Part shown: positions 1-7,705 of the stretch, piece after piece
Position numbering within the stretch: position 1 is the stretch's first letter
Layout of the letters: every line of letters starts with the position of its first letter
NCBI GenBank assembly: GCA_003973505.1
Contig: QNXT01000150.1
Span: forward strand, 1 to 9,796
Reading direction: 5' to 3'
DNA length: 9,796 bases
Source: Bacteroidota bacterium
Lineage (GTDB): Bacteria > Bacteroidota > Bacteroidia > Bacteroidales > UBA1556
Program-made: the position numbers and the translations under genes
Notes under the pieces: model-generated
Seen by the model: the letters and a program-made list of their open reading frames with translations, nothing else
Told to the model about the DNA's origin: nothing
The model's database searches: none

Positions 1-1262
1 GTAAGATACTCCATCTGATTTTCTTCCTTTAATTCATTTCCCTTTGCGAAATAAACTAAGGTAGTCAGATTCTCCCCTTTCTTTTTATCTTTATATTCCC
101 AAAGAATACTTCCCTTAAAATGGTTTCCATTACGACCTCCCGAATTGTCACTATTCTTATACAAATCGGAAGTGACTGGTAAAGTATATTCATGGGTATT
201 GGTGGAATAATTCTTGGCATTTTTATGGAAAATATACGCACCTTCCACGCTAATGGTGTTCTTCTTATTATAATAATAATCAATTCCCCCTTTGAATGTG
301 TATTGATCGCGCTTACGATATCGGTCAAGCTCTCCATCTCGATACATTATCGTATCGGGGTTTACAAAGTTTTCCAATTGCGTTTCCCCACCTCCAGGGA
401 AATTCCGCAAACGCGCATTAACACCTCCAAAATAATTGAATTTATTCTTTCTATAATTTAATAAACCATTGAAAGTATAAGAGTCGAATGAACCTGCAGA
501 AGCCTCTATCAACCCATTCACTCCTTGTTGCACATTATCTTTTAATATTACATTTACAATACCTGTCATCCCATCTGGATCATATTTTGCCGATGGATTC
601 GTAATAATTTCTATATTCTTAATGGCTGCAGCAGGAATTTGTTGCAATGCATCACTTGCTGACAATGGCGATGGTTTGCCATTGATAAGCACTTGAAAAC
701 TTTCACTTCCACGAAGAGAAACATTTCCATCAATATCCACACTTACCGAAGGAACATTCTCCAAAGCATCAACGGCACTACCACCTGCAGCATCTAAATT
801 ATTAGCCACATTCACAACTTTCTTATCAATTTTATATTCAACCGTAGCCTGCTCTGCCACAATCTCAACACCTTTTATCTCTTGGTGCGCTGGAGTTAAG
901 ATAATAGTTCCTAAATCTTGAATTTTATTCTCCTTGCTTATGCTAATATTATTTATCGTTTTATGTTCGAAACCAATAAATGTAATCAATGCATAATACG
1001 TTCCTGCTTTTACATTTTCTATCTTAAAACTTCCATTTGATTTGGAAATAGTACCCGTTATCAAACTGGAATCAGCCACACTATATAATGCAATCGTTGC
1101 ATATTCAATGGGTTTCTTTGCTTTTGCAGAAATAAGTTTTCCTTTTATAATTCCACCTTTTTTATTATTTGGAGAATCAATGGGGGCTTTCTGAGCAAAG
1201 CTATTCACAAAAATGAAAACAGTCAATATGGTAAGAAAAGTCTTAAAGTTCGAATTATTCAT
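1..1262 (-). CDS. Outer-membrane beta-barrel / TonB-dependent receptor-like protein, N-terminal part (runs off window)
   Basis: The minus-strand frame is open from the ATG at 1262-1260 to the window edge, about 420 codons with no stop, so the C-terminal half is missing. Residues 1-23 form a signal peptide (hydrophobic core about 9-22, likely cleavage SFA|QK). Residues about 35-115 look like a carboxypeptidase-regulatory-like beta-sandwich (GGIIKGKLISAKAKKPIEYA near its start, then KAGTYYALITFIGFEHK). Residues about 140-245 are a plug domain: ENVPSVSVDIDGN (168-180), SLRGSESFQVLINGKP (182-197), and IEIITNPSAKYDPDGMTGIV (217-236). The remainder alternates like barrel strands. This order is typical of the Bacteroidetes OMP_b-brl_3 / TonB-receptor family, usually about 750-850 residues by my recollection, so roughly half is present. 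The substrate cannot be told. No susC/susD pairing is visible. The start is chosen because it precedes the signal peptide directly; there is no Shine-Dalgarno, as is common in this phylum. Confidence 0.92.
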   Translation of the reverse strand, partial: MNNSNFKTFLTILTVFIFVNSFAQKAPIDSPNNKKGGIIKGKLISAKAKKPIEYATIALYSVADSSLITGTISKSNGSFKIENVKAGTYYALITFIGFEHKTINNISISKENKIQDLGTIILTPAHQEIKGVEIVAEQATVEYKIDKKVVNVANNLDAAGGSAVDALENVPSVSVDIDGNVSLRGSESFQVLINGKPSPLSASDALQQIPAAAIKNIEIITNPSAKYDPDGMTGIVNVILKDNVQQGVNGLIEASAGSFDSYTFNGLLNYRKNKFNYFGGVNARLRNFPGGGETQLENFVNPDTIMYRDGELDRYRKRDQYTFKGGIDYYYNKKNTISVEGAYIFHKNAKNYSTNTHEYTLPVTSDLYKNSDNSGGRNGNHFKGSILWEYKDKKKGENLTTLVYFAKGNELKEENQMEYL

Positions 1263-1356
1263 AATCTAATTTAGTGTGTGTATTCTATATTATATGTTAA
1301 CCTATTTTCAATAGACATCAAAACAGTATAAAACTTGCGGTCAAAATAAAAAAAAA

Positions 1357-1389
1357 GCAAAAAAAACCCTTATTCAAAACGAATAAGGG
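1357..1389 (-). terminator. Rho-independent terminator of secDF
   Basis: Read on the minus strand, this is a perfect 9-bp stem (CCCTTATTC / GAATAAGGG, 1389-1381 and 1375-1367) with a 5-nt loop. It is followed at once by eight T residues (1366-1359), then GC and a further nine T. It lies 23 bases past the secDF stop codon. The orientation of the T tract shows that it ends transcription coming from secDF. The receptor-like gene at 1-1262 therefore most likely needs its own promoter in the roughly 95 bases between the T tract and its ATG. I could not find a convincing TAnnTTTG box there. Confidence 0.9.
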
Positions 1390-1412
1390 CTTTTCAGTAT
1401 AATTATTAAGTC

Positions 1413-4400
1413 TTATTTCTTAGACTTTTTTCTTTTTTGCAATTTAGCATCTTCGCCTTTCTTCATTGTTTCGTAAGCAATAGGTGATGCTACGAATACT
1501 GAAGAATAAGTACCAACTACAACTCCGGCAAGAAGTGCAAAAGCAAATCCACGAATTACCTCACCACCGAAAATAAAGATGGTTAATAATACAACGATGG
1601 TTGTACCTGATGTATTAATAGAACGAGATAATGTTGAGTTCAATGCTGCATTCATATTCTCTTTCAAAGTACGCTTAGTATATAAGCCGGTGTACTCACG
1701 AATACGGTCGAAGATAATCACAGTATCGTTGATAGAATAACCAATAATGGTTAGAATAGCTGCGATAAATGCCTGATCTACTTCCATATCGAAAGGAAGA
1801 ATTCCTGAGAATATTGAATAAAGTGAAACCACAATTAAAGCATCGTGGGTCAAAGCCACCAAACCACCAATACCGTACTGCCAGTTGCGGAATCGCATAG
1901 CAATATAAAGGAAGATGATAATTAAGGCAAAGAATAATGCCAAGTATGCCTCCCAAACCAAATCATCAGAAATGGTTGGATCCACTTTTTGTGAACTCAT
2001 CATTCCAATTGATTTAGATGCATCTGAAGAATTATAATCTTCAAAATCAAGAGGCGTTTTAAAGAATCCTTTTACACCATTATATACTGCATGATCAACA
2101 ATAGAATCCGATTTTGTATCACGATTATTGATAAGGTATTTTGTAGTGATTTTTACCTGAGAAACAGGTCCGAAAGTCTTCACTTCAGGGCGAAGCTCTT
2201 TACCATCTTCTACAAATTGACCTTTAAGCGCATCAGCAACTTCTTGAGTATTTACTGCTTGGTCGAAACGAACAACATAAGTACGTCCTCCGGAGAAATC
2301 AACACCGTAGTTAAGTCCTTTGAATGTTAATGATACTAATCCGATAAGAATTACAACTCCTGAAATAATGTATGCTTTTCTTCTCCAACCAATAAAATCG
2401 AAATTCGCTTTTGCCATAAAATTAGCAGTCATCTTAGTAGAGAAGCTAATATTCTTATTATGATCAAGTAACCATGAGAATGTCAAACGAGAGATAAAGA
2501 TTGCTGAGAATAAAGAAGTAATAATACCGATAATCAAAGTAGTAGCAAAACCTTGAACAGGTCCTGAACCAAATACAAATAATACGATACCTGTTAATAA
2601 GGTAGTAACGTTACCGTCAATAATGGCGGAATATGCATTCTTATAACCATCGCTAACTGCCAGGCGAATTCCTTTTCCAGCACGAATCTCCTCTTTAATA
2701 CGCTCAAAGATGATTACGTTGGCATCCACCGCCATACCAAGAGTAAGTACAATACCTGCAATACCAGGAAGTGTAAGTACCGCTTGAAGTGAAGCAAGCA
2801 CACCAAATAAGAAGAATATGTTAGCAATCAATGCAAGGTCAGCAACCAAACCAGCCTTACTATAGAAGAACAACATATAAATAAGAACCAATACGAAGGC
2901 TGCGATAAACGAAATCAAACCTGCACTAACCGCTTCTTTACCAAGAGATGGTCCAACGATAGCCTCCTCAATAATACGAGCAGGAACAGGAAGTTTACCA
3001 CTCTTCAACACGTTGGCAAGGTCAGCACCCTCTTCAGGAGTAAAATCTCCGGTAATTTGAGAACGACCACCTGAAATAACAGATTGTACTGTTGGTGCTG
3101 AGTAAACTGAATTATCAAGAACAATTGCAATTGATTTCTTCAAATTATCTTCAGTAAGATTTTTCCAAATATGAGCACCATCGGCGTTCATAGTCATATC
3201 AACCTCTACTCTACCATTCTGTGAATACTGACGACTTGCATCAGAAATAGCTTCACCATCCAATGGAGGCTCACCATCACGAGAGGTAACACGAATAATA
3301 TATAATTCTAAAGCGGTAGATTTTACACCATTATTAGACAAATACTTTGGAGGTTTGAATCCCCAATAGAAACGAGCATCGCGTGGGAATAAAGCTTTCA
3401 CTTCAGGAAGAGCAAGCATTCTGTTCACACGAGCAGTATCACGAATCTGAGCATATCCCATTATAGGACCATTACCAGGGTAATATTGTCCATCATTACC
3501 TTGACGGAAGTTAGGAATTAAATAATTGAATAGTCCAATTGAACCATCTACTTTATCCTGATCATCAGTCTTAGTCTCATCCACTACCAAGTCGTCCGAC
3601 TGTGTAGTATCCGTAGTACTAGCCAAATCATCAGTAGCAACAGCAGTATCTTTTATTTCTGTAGCCTCTTCTGTTTTGACATCGCTTACCGCTGCTTGTC
3701 CTTTATAATACTTACGAGTAACCGCATCTGCTTTTTGTACCGCTTCGTAAATTTTTGGGTCGTTAAAATTATAAGTCTCCCAAAACTCTAAACGAGCAGT
3801 TGACTGTAATAAACGACGAACACGGCGAGGGTCTTTTACACCAGGAAGCTCAACCAAAATACGGCCAGCAGTTTGCAAGCGCTGAATACGAGGTTGTGCT
3901 ACACCAAATTTATCAATACGTTTACTAAGGATGTCATAAGTATTTCCGATAGCAGCTTCTGCCTGATCTCTCAACACCTTAATTACTTCCTCGTCGGTTG
4001 AACTTGGATTAACCAAGTTTTTCAACTCAACAGTAGCAAATACTGATGATAGTTTAATACCTGGATTATCTTTCTTCCATGCCTCATAAAATAAGGTAAT
4101 AAAGTCTTCTTGAGAATCATGTTGAGCTTCAATCGCATCTTTCAATGCTTTTTGGAAGTGAGGATCATTTACATTCGATCCAGCCATCGCGGTTACAACA
4201 TCTTCAATAGAAACTTGGAGTGTAACATTCATACCTCCCTTTAGATCCAATCCTAGATTGATCTCCCTTTCTTTACAATCTTTATAAGTGTAGTCGATAA
4301 TACCCAATGGGTAAACTACCTCATTATTCATTGAATCGAGGTAATAATTCTCAGCACGATCCTGTAAAGAATCTAGAAGCACGTTTTCTGGTCGATTTGT

Positions 4401-4562
4401 AATCGAAGCTAAACGTTTGGCCTCTGCAACAACTGATGAACTTTTCGAATACTCTTTTGCCTTGCTTTCAGTCCTTGCGGTGAAGTAACTAAATGATAAT
4501 TGGTAAATAGATACCAAAGCAAACAAGATTGCTAAAAGCCTAATAGCGCCTTTATTCTGCAT
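1413..4562 (-). CDS. secDF: Protein translocase subunit SecDF (SecD-SecF fusion)
   Basis: Inner-membrane accessory of the SecYEG channel that uses the proton-motive force to pull exported proteins across; here SecD and SecF form one 1049-residue chain. SecD part: TM1 (about 8-27), LGLDLKGGMN (103-112), the periplasmic-domain motif SKRIDKFGVAQPRIQ (213-227) and ARLEFWE (256-262). Five more TMs span about 545-695, and GMAVDANVIIFERIKEE (609-625) carries the conserved Asp613, matching the functional Asp of E. coli SecD TM4. SecF part from about 715: TM about 729-747, LNYGVDFSGGR (750-760), five TMs from about 872 to 1026, and GYSINDTVIIFDRIRE (941-956) with Asp946. The C-terminus is strongly basic (KRKKSKK). 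An Asp/Thr-rich linker at about 285-342 is low complexity. The ATG directly precedes a normal N-terminal membrane anchor. It has its own promoter and terminator, so is probably monocistronic. Confidence 0.97.
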   Translation of the reverse strand: MQNKGAIRLLAILFALVSIYQLSFSYFTARTESKAKEYSKSSSVVAEAKRLASITNRPENVLLDSLQDRAENYYLDSMNNEVVYPLGIIDYTYKDCKEREINLGLDLKGGMNVTLQVSIEDVVTAMAGSNVNDPHFQKALKDAIEAQHDSQEDFITLFYEAWKKDNPGIKLSSVFATVELKNLVNPSSTDEEVIKVLRDQAEAAIGNTYDILSKRIDKFGVAQPRIQRLQTAGRILVELPGVKDPRRVRRLLQSTARLEFWETYNFNDPKIYEAVQKADAVTRKYYKGQAAVSDVKTEEATEIKDTAVATDDLASTTDTTQSDDLVVDETKTDDQDKVDGSIGLFNYLIPNFRQGNDGQYYPGNGPIMGYAQIRDTARVNRMLALPEVKALFPRDARFYWGFKPPKYLSNNGVKSTALELYIIRVTSRDGEPPLDGEAISDASRQYSQNGRVEVDMTMNADGAHIWKNLTEDNLKKSIAIVLDNSVYSAPTVQSVISGGRSQITGDFTPEEGADLANVLKSGKLPVPARIIEEAIVGPSLGKEAVSAGLISFIAAFVLVLIYMLFFYSKAGLVADLALIANIFFLFGVLASLQAVLTLPGIAGIVLTLGMAVDANVIIFERIKEEIRAGKGIRLAVSDGYKNAYSAIIDGNVTTLLTGIVLFVFGSGPVQGFATTLIIGIITSLFSAIFISRLTFSWLLDHNKNISFSTKMTANFMAKANFDFIGWRRKAYIISGVVILIGLVSLTFKGLNYGVDFSGGRTYVVRFDQAVNTQEVADALKGQFVEDGKELRPEVKTFGPVSQVKITTKYLINNRDTKSDSIVDHAVYNGVKGFFKTPLDFEDYNSSDASKSIGMMSSQKVDPTISDDLVWEAYLALFFALIIIFLYIAMRFRNWQYGIGGLVALTHDALIVVSLYSIFSGILPFDMEVDQAFIAAILTIIGYSINDTVIIFDRIREYTGLYTKRTLKENMNAALNSTLSRSINTSGTTIVVLLTIFIFGGEVIRGFAFALLAGVVVGTYSSVFVASPIAYETMKKGEDAKLQKRKKSKK

Positions 4563-4612
4563 AAGTCAAATTTTAAAATTTATTCATTAATGTACATATA
4601 AAAATAAGGCTG

Positions 4613-4643
4613 CAAAGATAGTATAACATATTTAATTTAACAA
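4613..4643 (-). promoter_or_regulatory. Bacteroidetes-type promoter of secDF
   Basis: On the minus strand, TATCTTTG (4620-4613) is a perfect match to the Bacteroidetes -7 consensus TAnnTTTG. A TTG (4643-4641) lies 20 bases upstream of it, the usual distance for the -33 element. The box ends 50 bases before the secDF ATG, which would give a leader of roughly 45 nt. There is no Shine-Dalgarno; the sequence before the ATG is A/T-rich. Confidence 0.72.
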
Positions 4644-4748
4644 TAGGCAAACCAAAAGAAATTAATAGTGATTTCTTACTGATTTTCTGATGTTTATATA
4701 GATAATTAACAATTCGGAGAATATTTATTTTTATTGTATGGGAAATAT

Positions 4749-4825
4749 GGAGGATGAGGGCGAGGATGAGGAAAGAGGACAAGGAGGAGGAAAGAGGACA
4801 AGTATGAGGATGAGGATGAGGGGGG
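4749..4825. repeat. GA-rich direct-repeat tract in divergent intergenic region
   Basis: A 77-base stretch on the plus strand has only nine pyrimidines, in sharp contrast to the AT-rich DNA on both sides. It contains a 16-bp exact direct repeat, GAGGAAAGAGGACAAG, at 4768-4783 and 4787-4802 (19-base period). There are also five copies of ATGAGG (4754, 4766, 4804, 4810, 4816), the last three in tandem, and a run of six G at 4820-4825. Many GG pairs could support purine-strand structures such as triplex or two-tetrad quadruplex; that is inference. It lies between the two divergent promoters, ending 43 bases before the -7 box of the plus-strand gene. The rest of 4563-4905 is AT-rich and holds only the two promoters. 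Confidence 0.8.
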
Positions 4826-4868
4826 AACTTAATGCGGGCTTGTTTACCTATTGTGTGTCTTTTTATTA

Positions 4869-4876
4869 TATCTTTG
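4869..4876 (+). promoter_or_regulatory. Bacteroidetes -7 promoter box of the FG-GAP gene
   Basis: TATCTTTG matches the TAnnTTTG consensus exactly and is the same octamer as the secDF box on the other strand. It ends 29 bases before the ATG at 4906. A good -33 partner is less clear: a TTG at 4851-4853 is 15 bases away (short) and one at 4840-4842 is 26 bases away (long). The leader is A-rich before the ATG and lacks a Shine-Dalgarno. Confidence 0.6.
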
Positions 4877-4905
4877 AACACTAATTTTTTAAACAGACGA
4901 ACAAA

Positions 4906-7311
4906 ATGAAAAAAGCTCAATTTATCTTAAGCATTTTACTATCAAGTATTATCATTCAGTTAAATGCACAGCAATATTTCGATTTTGGTTTCGAAAGAGA
5001 TCATAGTATCGAAGTTAATGACAGCTTAGGAAATCCGCTAGATATGGCCTGGGTTGGAGGATTAAATGCAGTCCATTTTCAAGAAATGGATTTGAATTTG
5101 GATGGCATTATGGATATTGTTGTTTATGATGTTCAAGGAAGTCGTTTGCTTACATTTATTAATAATGGCACAGCAAATACCATTGATTACACCTATGCTC
5201 CGGAGTATGAGAAATTGTTTCCTGAGATCTATTCGTGGATGCAAACAGTCGATTTTGATAATGATGGCGATATGGATATCTTCAACTACTCTACTTATGG
5301 GGCAGGAATTTCCGTTTATGAAAATATCTCTTCAAATGGAGTATTAAAATTCAAACTACTCACACAATCTCTTTATTATTCAATACCTGGCTGGCCATCA
5401 TCAAATATTTATGTTTCTACAGCTGATTACCCAGCCATTGTAGATGTGGATAATGATGGAGATATTGACATACTAACATTTTCAATATTAGGTGTGTACA
5501 TACATTATTATAAAAATTTCAGCATGGAGAACTATGGTGTGCCTGACTCTTTAGAATATAAATTAGCCGATCAATGTTGGGGGAAATTTGCTGAAAACGA
5601 CACATCAAATGAGGTCAAATTACACCAGTATTGTTACAATGGTAAAATAGCAAAATCAAGTGGAGGAGTTGATAAAAGCGGAGCTGAAAAACATACAGGC
5701 TCTACCCTATTGGCAATGGATTTGAATGGCGACACCCTTATGGATTTACTTTTAGGCGACGTTGACTATTTTACGATCAACGGATTGATAAATGGAGGCA
5801 CCTTAGACTCGGCACATATGATTGCTCAAGATACTACCTACCCCAATAATACACAAGCAATTGATGTGGTATCTTTCCCTGTGGCAAAATATATAGATAT
5901 TGATAATGATAGTATCAAAGAGCTTATCGTATCTCCTTTCGACCCCTTGTATTATTCCACTAAAAACAGAAACAGTGTTTGGCTATATGATAATAATGGA
6001 ACAAATTCACTACCTGCTTTCAGTTTAGCAAAAAAAGGTCTTCTTCAGGACGAAATGATTGATGTGGGCGATGCTTCAAACCCAAGTCTTGTGGATGTGG
6101 ATGGCGATGGACTATTGGATTTAATAATTTCAAATTACGGTTTTGTGGATTCTACCTATATAGCTCCACCATGGTATATTCTTCATGCCATAAAAATATC
6201 GCAACTTACTTATTACAAGAATATTGGCACTGCAGGAAACCCAAAATATCAGTTTATGACAAGCGACTGGGCTGGTTTATCAGCATTAAAGAAAATTGCC
6301 TTACGTGCTACTTTTGGGGATCTTGATGGTGATGGAGACGACGATATGTTGGTTGGCTCCAATGATGGTAGTATTACCTATTACGAAAATATAGCTGGAG
6401 CAGGACAGAATATCAGTTTTGCTGCACCCATTACGAATTTTCAAAATATTTCTGTGGGTAAGGATAACTTTTCTTCACCTCAATTAATCGACATCGATAA
6501 AGATAATCTTCTGGATTTGGTTATTGGTAAAAAAACAAACAGACTACGAACTTATAACAATCTGGACTCAACAGTAGGCTATATCAGTTACTATAAAAAC
6601 ACCGGAAGCGCATCTCAGGCCGTATTTACTTTGGAAACAGACTCTATGGGTAATATTAATCCTAGAGATTTTTACAGCTATTACGCAGCTTATGCTTCAC
6701 CATATTTTTTCCGTGATGCCGACGATAGTTTGAAACTATATGTTGGATCAGCTTCCGGACTTACTTTTTATTACCGTAATATCGAAAATAATATTCACGG
6801 AACATTTGGCGTAGATAGTAATCTTACATTCCAGGATGTAAACCAAACTTTATATTCTGTATTTTCCTATAATAATTCAGATCATGTTTTGGTTCCATTT
6901 AGAATGGGAATATTCAGTGCACCTTTGGTTCACGATTTCAATACTGATGGCTATCCCGATATGATGATTGGAGCTATGTCAGGCGGACTTTGCTACTTCA
7001 AAGGAGTAAAATCACCGGGAGTGGGTTTCGATGCTGCAAAAAATATTAACGAACCCGTTATTAAGTTATTCCCAAACCCTGCAAATGATATTGTAAATAT
7101 TAAATTGGAAGATTTCCAAAATATTCAATCCATGAATATTGAAATCCGTGATATGACCGGACGATTGATTTCTTCGAAACATAGCCATGCGCGTCCTAAT
7201 ACCCAAATAAGCACATCGAATTTAAAACAAGGTGTTTACTTTATAAGTATTTATACAAAGAGCTATGGCGGACAAGAGTTTAACAGCACACTAAAATTGA
7301 TGATTTTATAA
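4906..7311 (+). CDS. Secreted FG-GAP/VCBS-type repeat protein with type IX secretion C-terminal sorting domain
   Basis: An 801-residue secreted protein. Residues 1-21 are a signal peptide (MKK, then a hydrophobic stretch, cleavage LNA|QQ). The body carries at least seven clear and two weaker Asp-rich calcium-loop motifs of the FG-GAP/VCBS (integrin-like beta-propeller) kind, starting at residues 62 (DLNLDGIMD), 116 (DFDNDGDMD), 180 (DVDNDGDID), 272 (DLNGDTLMD), 331 (DIDNDSIKE), 397 (DVDGDGLLD), 472 (DLDGDGDDD), 529 (DIDKDNLLD) and 677 (DFNTDGYPD). Many are followed about 15-25 residues later by aromatic strands such as YYKN or YYEN. Residues about 719-801 are a T9SS type-A sorting domain: LFPNPANDIVNIKL (721-734), IRDMTGRLISS (747-757), LKQGVYFISI (773-782), ending LKLMIL. 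It should be exported by Sec, then T9SS, to be surface-anchored or released. No catalytic domain is visible, so the role (adhesion, binding or scaffold) is open. It diverges from secDF and appears monocistronic. Confidence 0.93.
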   Translation: MKKAQFILSILLSSIIIQLNAQQYFDFGFERDHSIEVNDSLGNPLDMAWVGGLNAVHFQEMDLNLDGIMDIVVYDVQGSRLLTFINNGTANTIDYTYAPEYEKLFPEIYSWMQTVDFDNDGDMDIFNYSTYGAGISVYENISSNGVLKFKLLTQSLYYSIPGWPSSNIYVSTADYPAIVDVDNDGDIDILTFSILGVYIHYYKNFSMENYGVPDSLEYKLADQCWGKFAENDTSNEVKLHQYCYNGKIAKSSGGVDKSGAEKHTGSTLLAMDLNGDTLMDLLLGDVDYFTINGLINGGTLDSAHMIAQDTTYPNNTQAIDVVSFPVAKYIDIDNDSIKELIVSPFDPLYYSTKNRNSVWLYDNNGTNSLPAFSLAKKGLLQDEMIDVGDASNPSLVDVDGDGLLDLIISNYGFVDSTYIAPPWYILHAIKISQLTYYKNIGTAGNPKYQFMTSDWAGLSALKKIALRATFGDLDGDGDDDMLVGSNDGSITYYENIAGAGQNISFAAPITNFQNISVGKDNFSSPQLIDIDKDNLLDLVIGKKTNRLRTYNNLDSTVGYISYYKNTGSASQAVFTLETDSMGNINPRDFYSYYAAYASPYFFRDADDSLKLYVGSASGLTFYYRNIENNIHGTFGVDSNLTFQDVNQTLYSVFSYNNSDHVLVPFRMGIFSAPLVHDFNTDGYPDMMIGAMSGGLCYFKGVKSPGVGFDAAKNINEPVIKLFPNPANDIVNIKLEDFQNIQSMNIEIRDMTGRLISSKHSHARPNTQISTSNLKQGVYFISIYTKSYGGQEFNSTLKLMIL

Positions 7312-7349
7312 AATAGCAAAACAATATAACCCAAGAACATTTACAGTAA

Positions 7350-7437
7350 GGGCTAAAGCCCAATTTTGTACTGAATTATTAGGCGGGGCATTAATGCCCC
7401 GCCTAATGAAATTGCCAAATTACGCGGGCTTTAGCCC
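7350..7437. repeat. Nested nearly concentric palindromes, REP/BIME-like element
   Basis: The core is a perfect 30-bp palindrome at 7378-7407 (half-site ATTAGGCGGGGCATT). It is flanked by a 12-bp inverted pair, GGGCTAAAGCCC at 7350-7361 and GGGCTTTAGCCC at 7426-7437. The midpoints of the inner palindrome and the outer pair differ by only one base, and the 16- and 18-base spacers are partly complementary. The 88 bases could thus fold as one long arm, or as three separate hairpins because each 12-mer also folds on itself (GGGCT/AGCCC). The GC-rich blocks stand out from the AT-rich surroundings. It starts 39 bases after the FG-GAP gene's stop codon. No T tract follows on either strand. Confidence 0.88.
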
Positions 7438-7559
7438 AAACATAAATTAAAATCTATTATTTATGTATAAAGAGTAGTTCACCAAGGGGGACAAGCCAAA
7501 TCTAACAACAATCCTCAATGAAGACACAAAGAGTCTCTAAAATTTTGAAATACCAGAAC

Positions 7560-7591
7560 GATTCTTTTTGAGTGAAACGAAAGAAAGAATC
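7560..7591. repeat. Short inverted repeat in convergent gap
   Basis: GATTCTTT (7560-7567) and AAAGAATC (7584-7591) form an 8-bp perfect stem around a 16-base loop. No T-run follows on either strand, so it is not a classical terminator. It lies in a stretch whose six-frame translations contain only short, interrupted frames. It may be chance or part of a decayed or non-coding repeat. Confidence 0.4.
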
Positions 7592-7705
7592 AAAATCATA
7601 AACAATCATAGCAATCAGCGTCCAAAATTTCAAAGTGAAGCGAAGCTGAACGATGAAATAAGTCAGTGTCCATACCCCGCTTTCCACTACTCTTCAAATA
7701 TCATT

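Larger units (their letters stand above)
7312..7705. other. Convergent intergenic region without a supported gene
   Basis: This 394-base gap separates the 3' ends of the FG-GAP gene and the TonB-receptor gene. It contains the nested palindrome at 7350-7437, a short AT-rich inverted repeat (CATAAAT 7441-7447 / ATTTATG 7459-7465), and a stretch at about 7500-7690 with an 8-bp inverted repeat and short minus-strand reading frames that I do not believe are genes. No canonical hairpin-plus-T-tract terminator is seen for either gene. The large palindrome may serve to end or protect transcripts from both sides. Confidence 0.6.

Noticed and set aside
1302..1314. CTATT-TTC-AATAG inverted repeat upstream of the 1-1262 receptor gene as an operator
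   Set aside because: Five-base arms in AT-rich DNA are expected by chance, and no promoter box could be fixed relative to it.
1408..1427. AAGTCT / AGACTT inverted repeat at the secDF stop codon
   Set aside because: Six-base arms, half of it inside coding sequence; the real terminator with a T tract lies just beyond it.
4738..4884. 48-codon plus-strand frame starting MGNMEDEGEDEERG across the GA-rich tract
   Set aside because: Its composition is simply the repeat read as codons, it runs through the -7 box of the downstream gene, and it has no promoter of its own or ribosome site.
4573..4920. 115-codon minus-strand frame across the same intergenic region
   Set aside because: It begins inside the coding region for the FG-GAP protein's signal peptide, crosses both promoters and encodes low-complexity His/Pro and Ser/Leu runs from the GA tract.
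7502..7687. 61-codon minus-strand frame downstream of the TonB receptor
   Set aside because: No recognisable domain or ribosome site, biased composition (Phe, Trp, Cys), and an adjacent frame gives equally plausible fragments; more likely non-coding.
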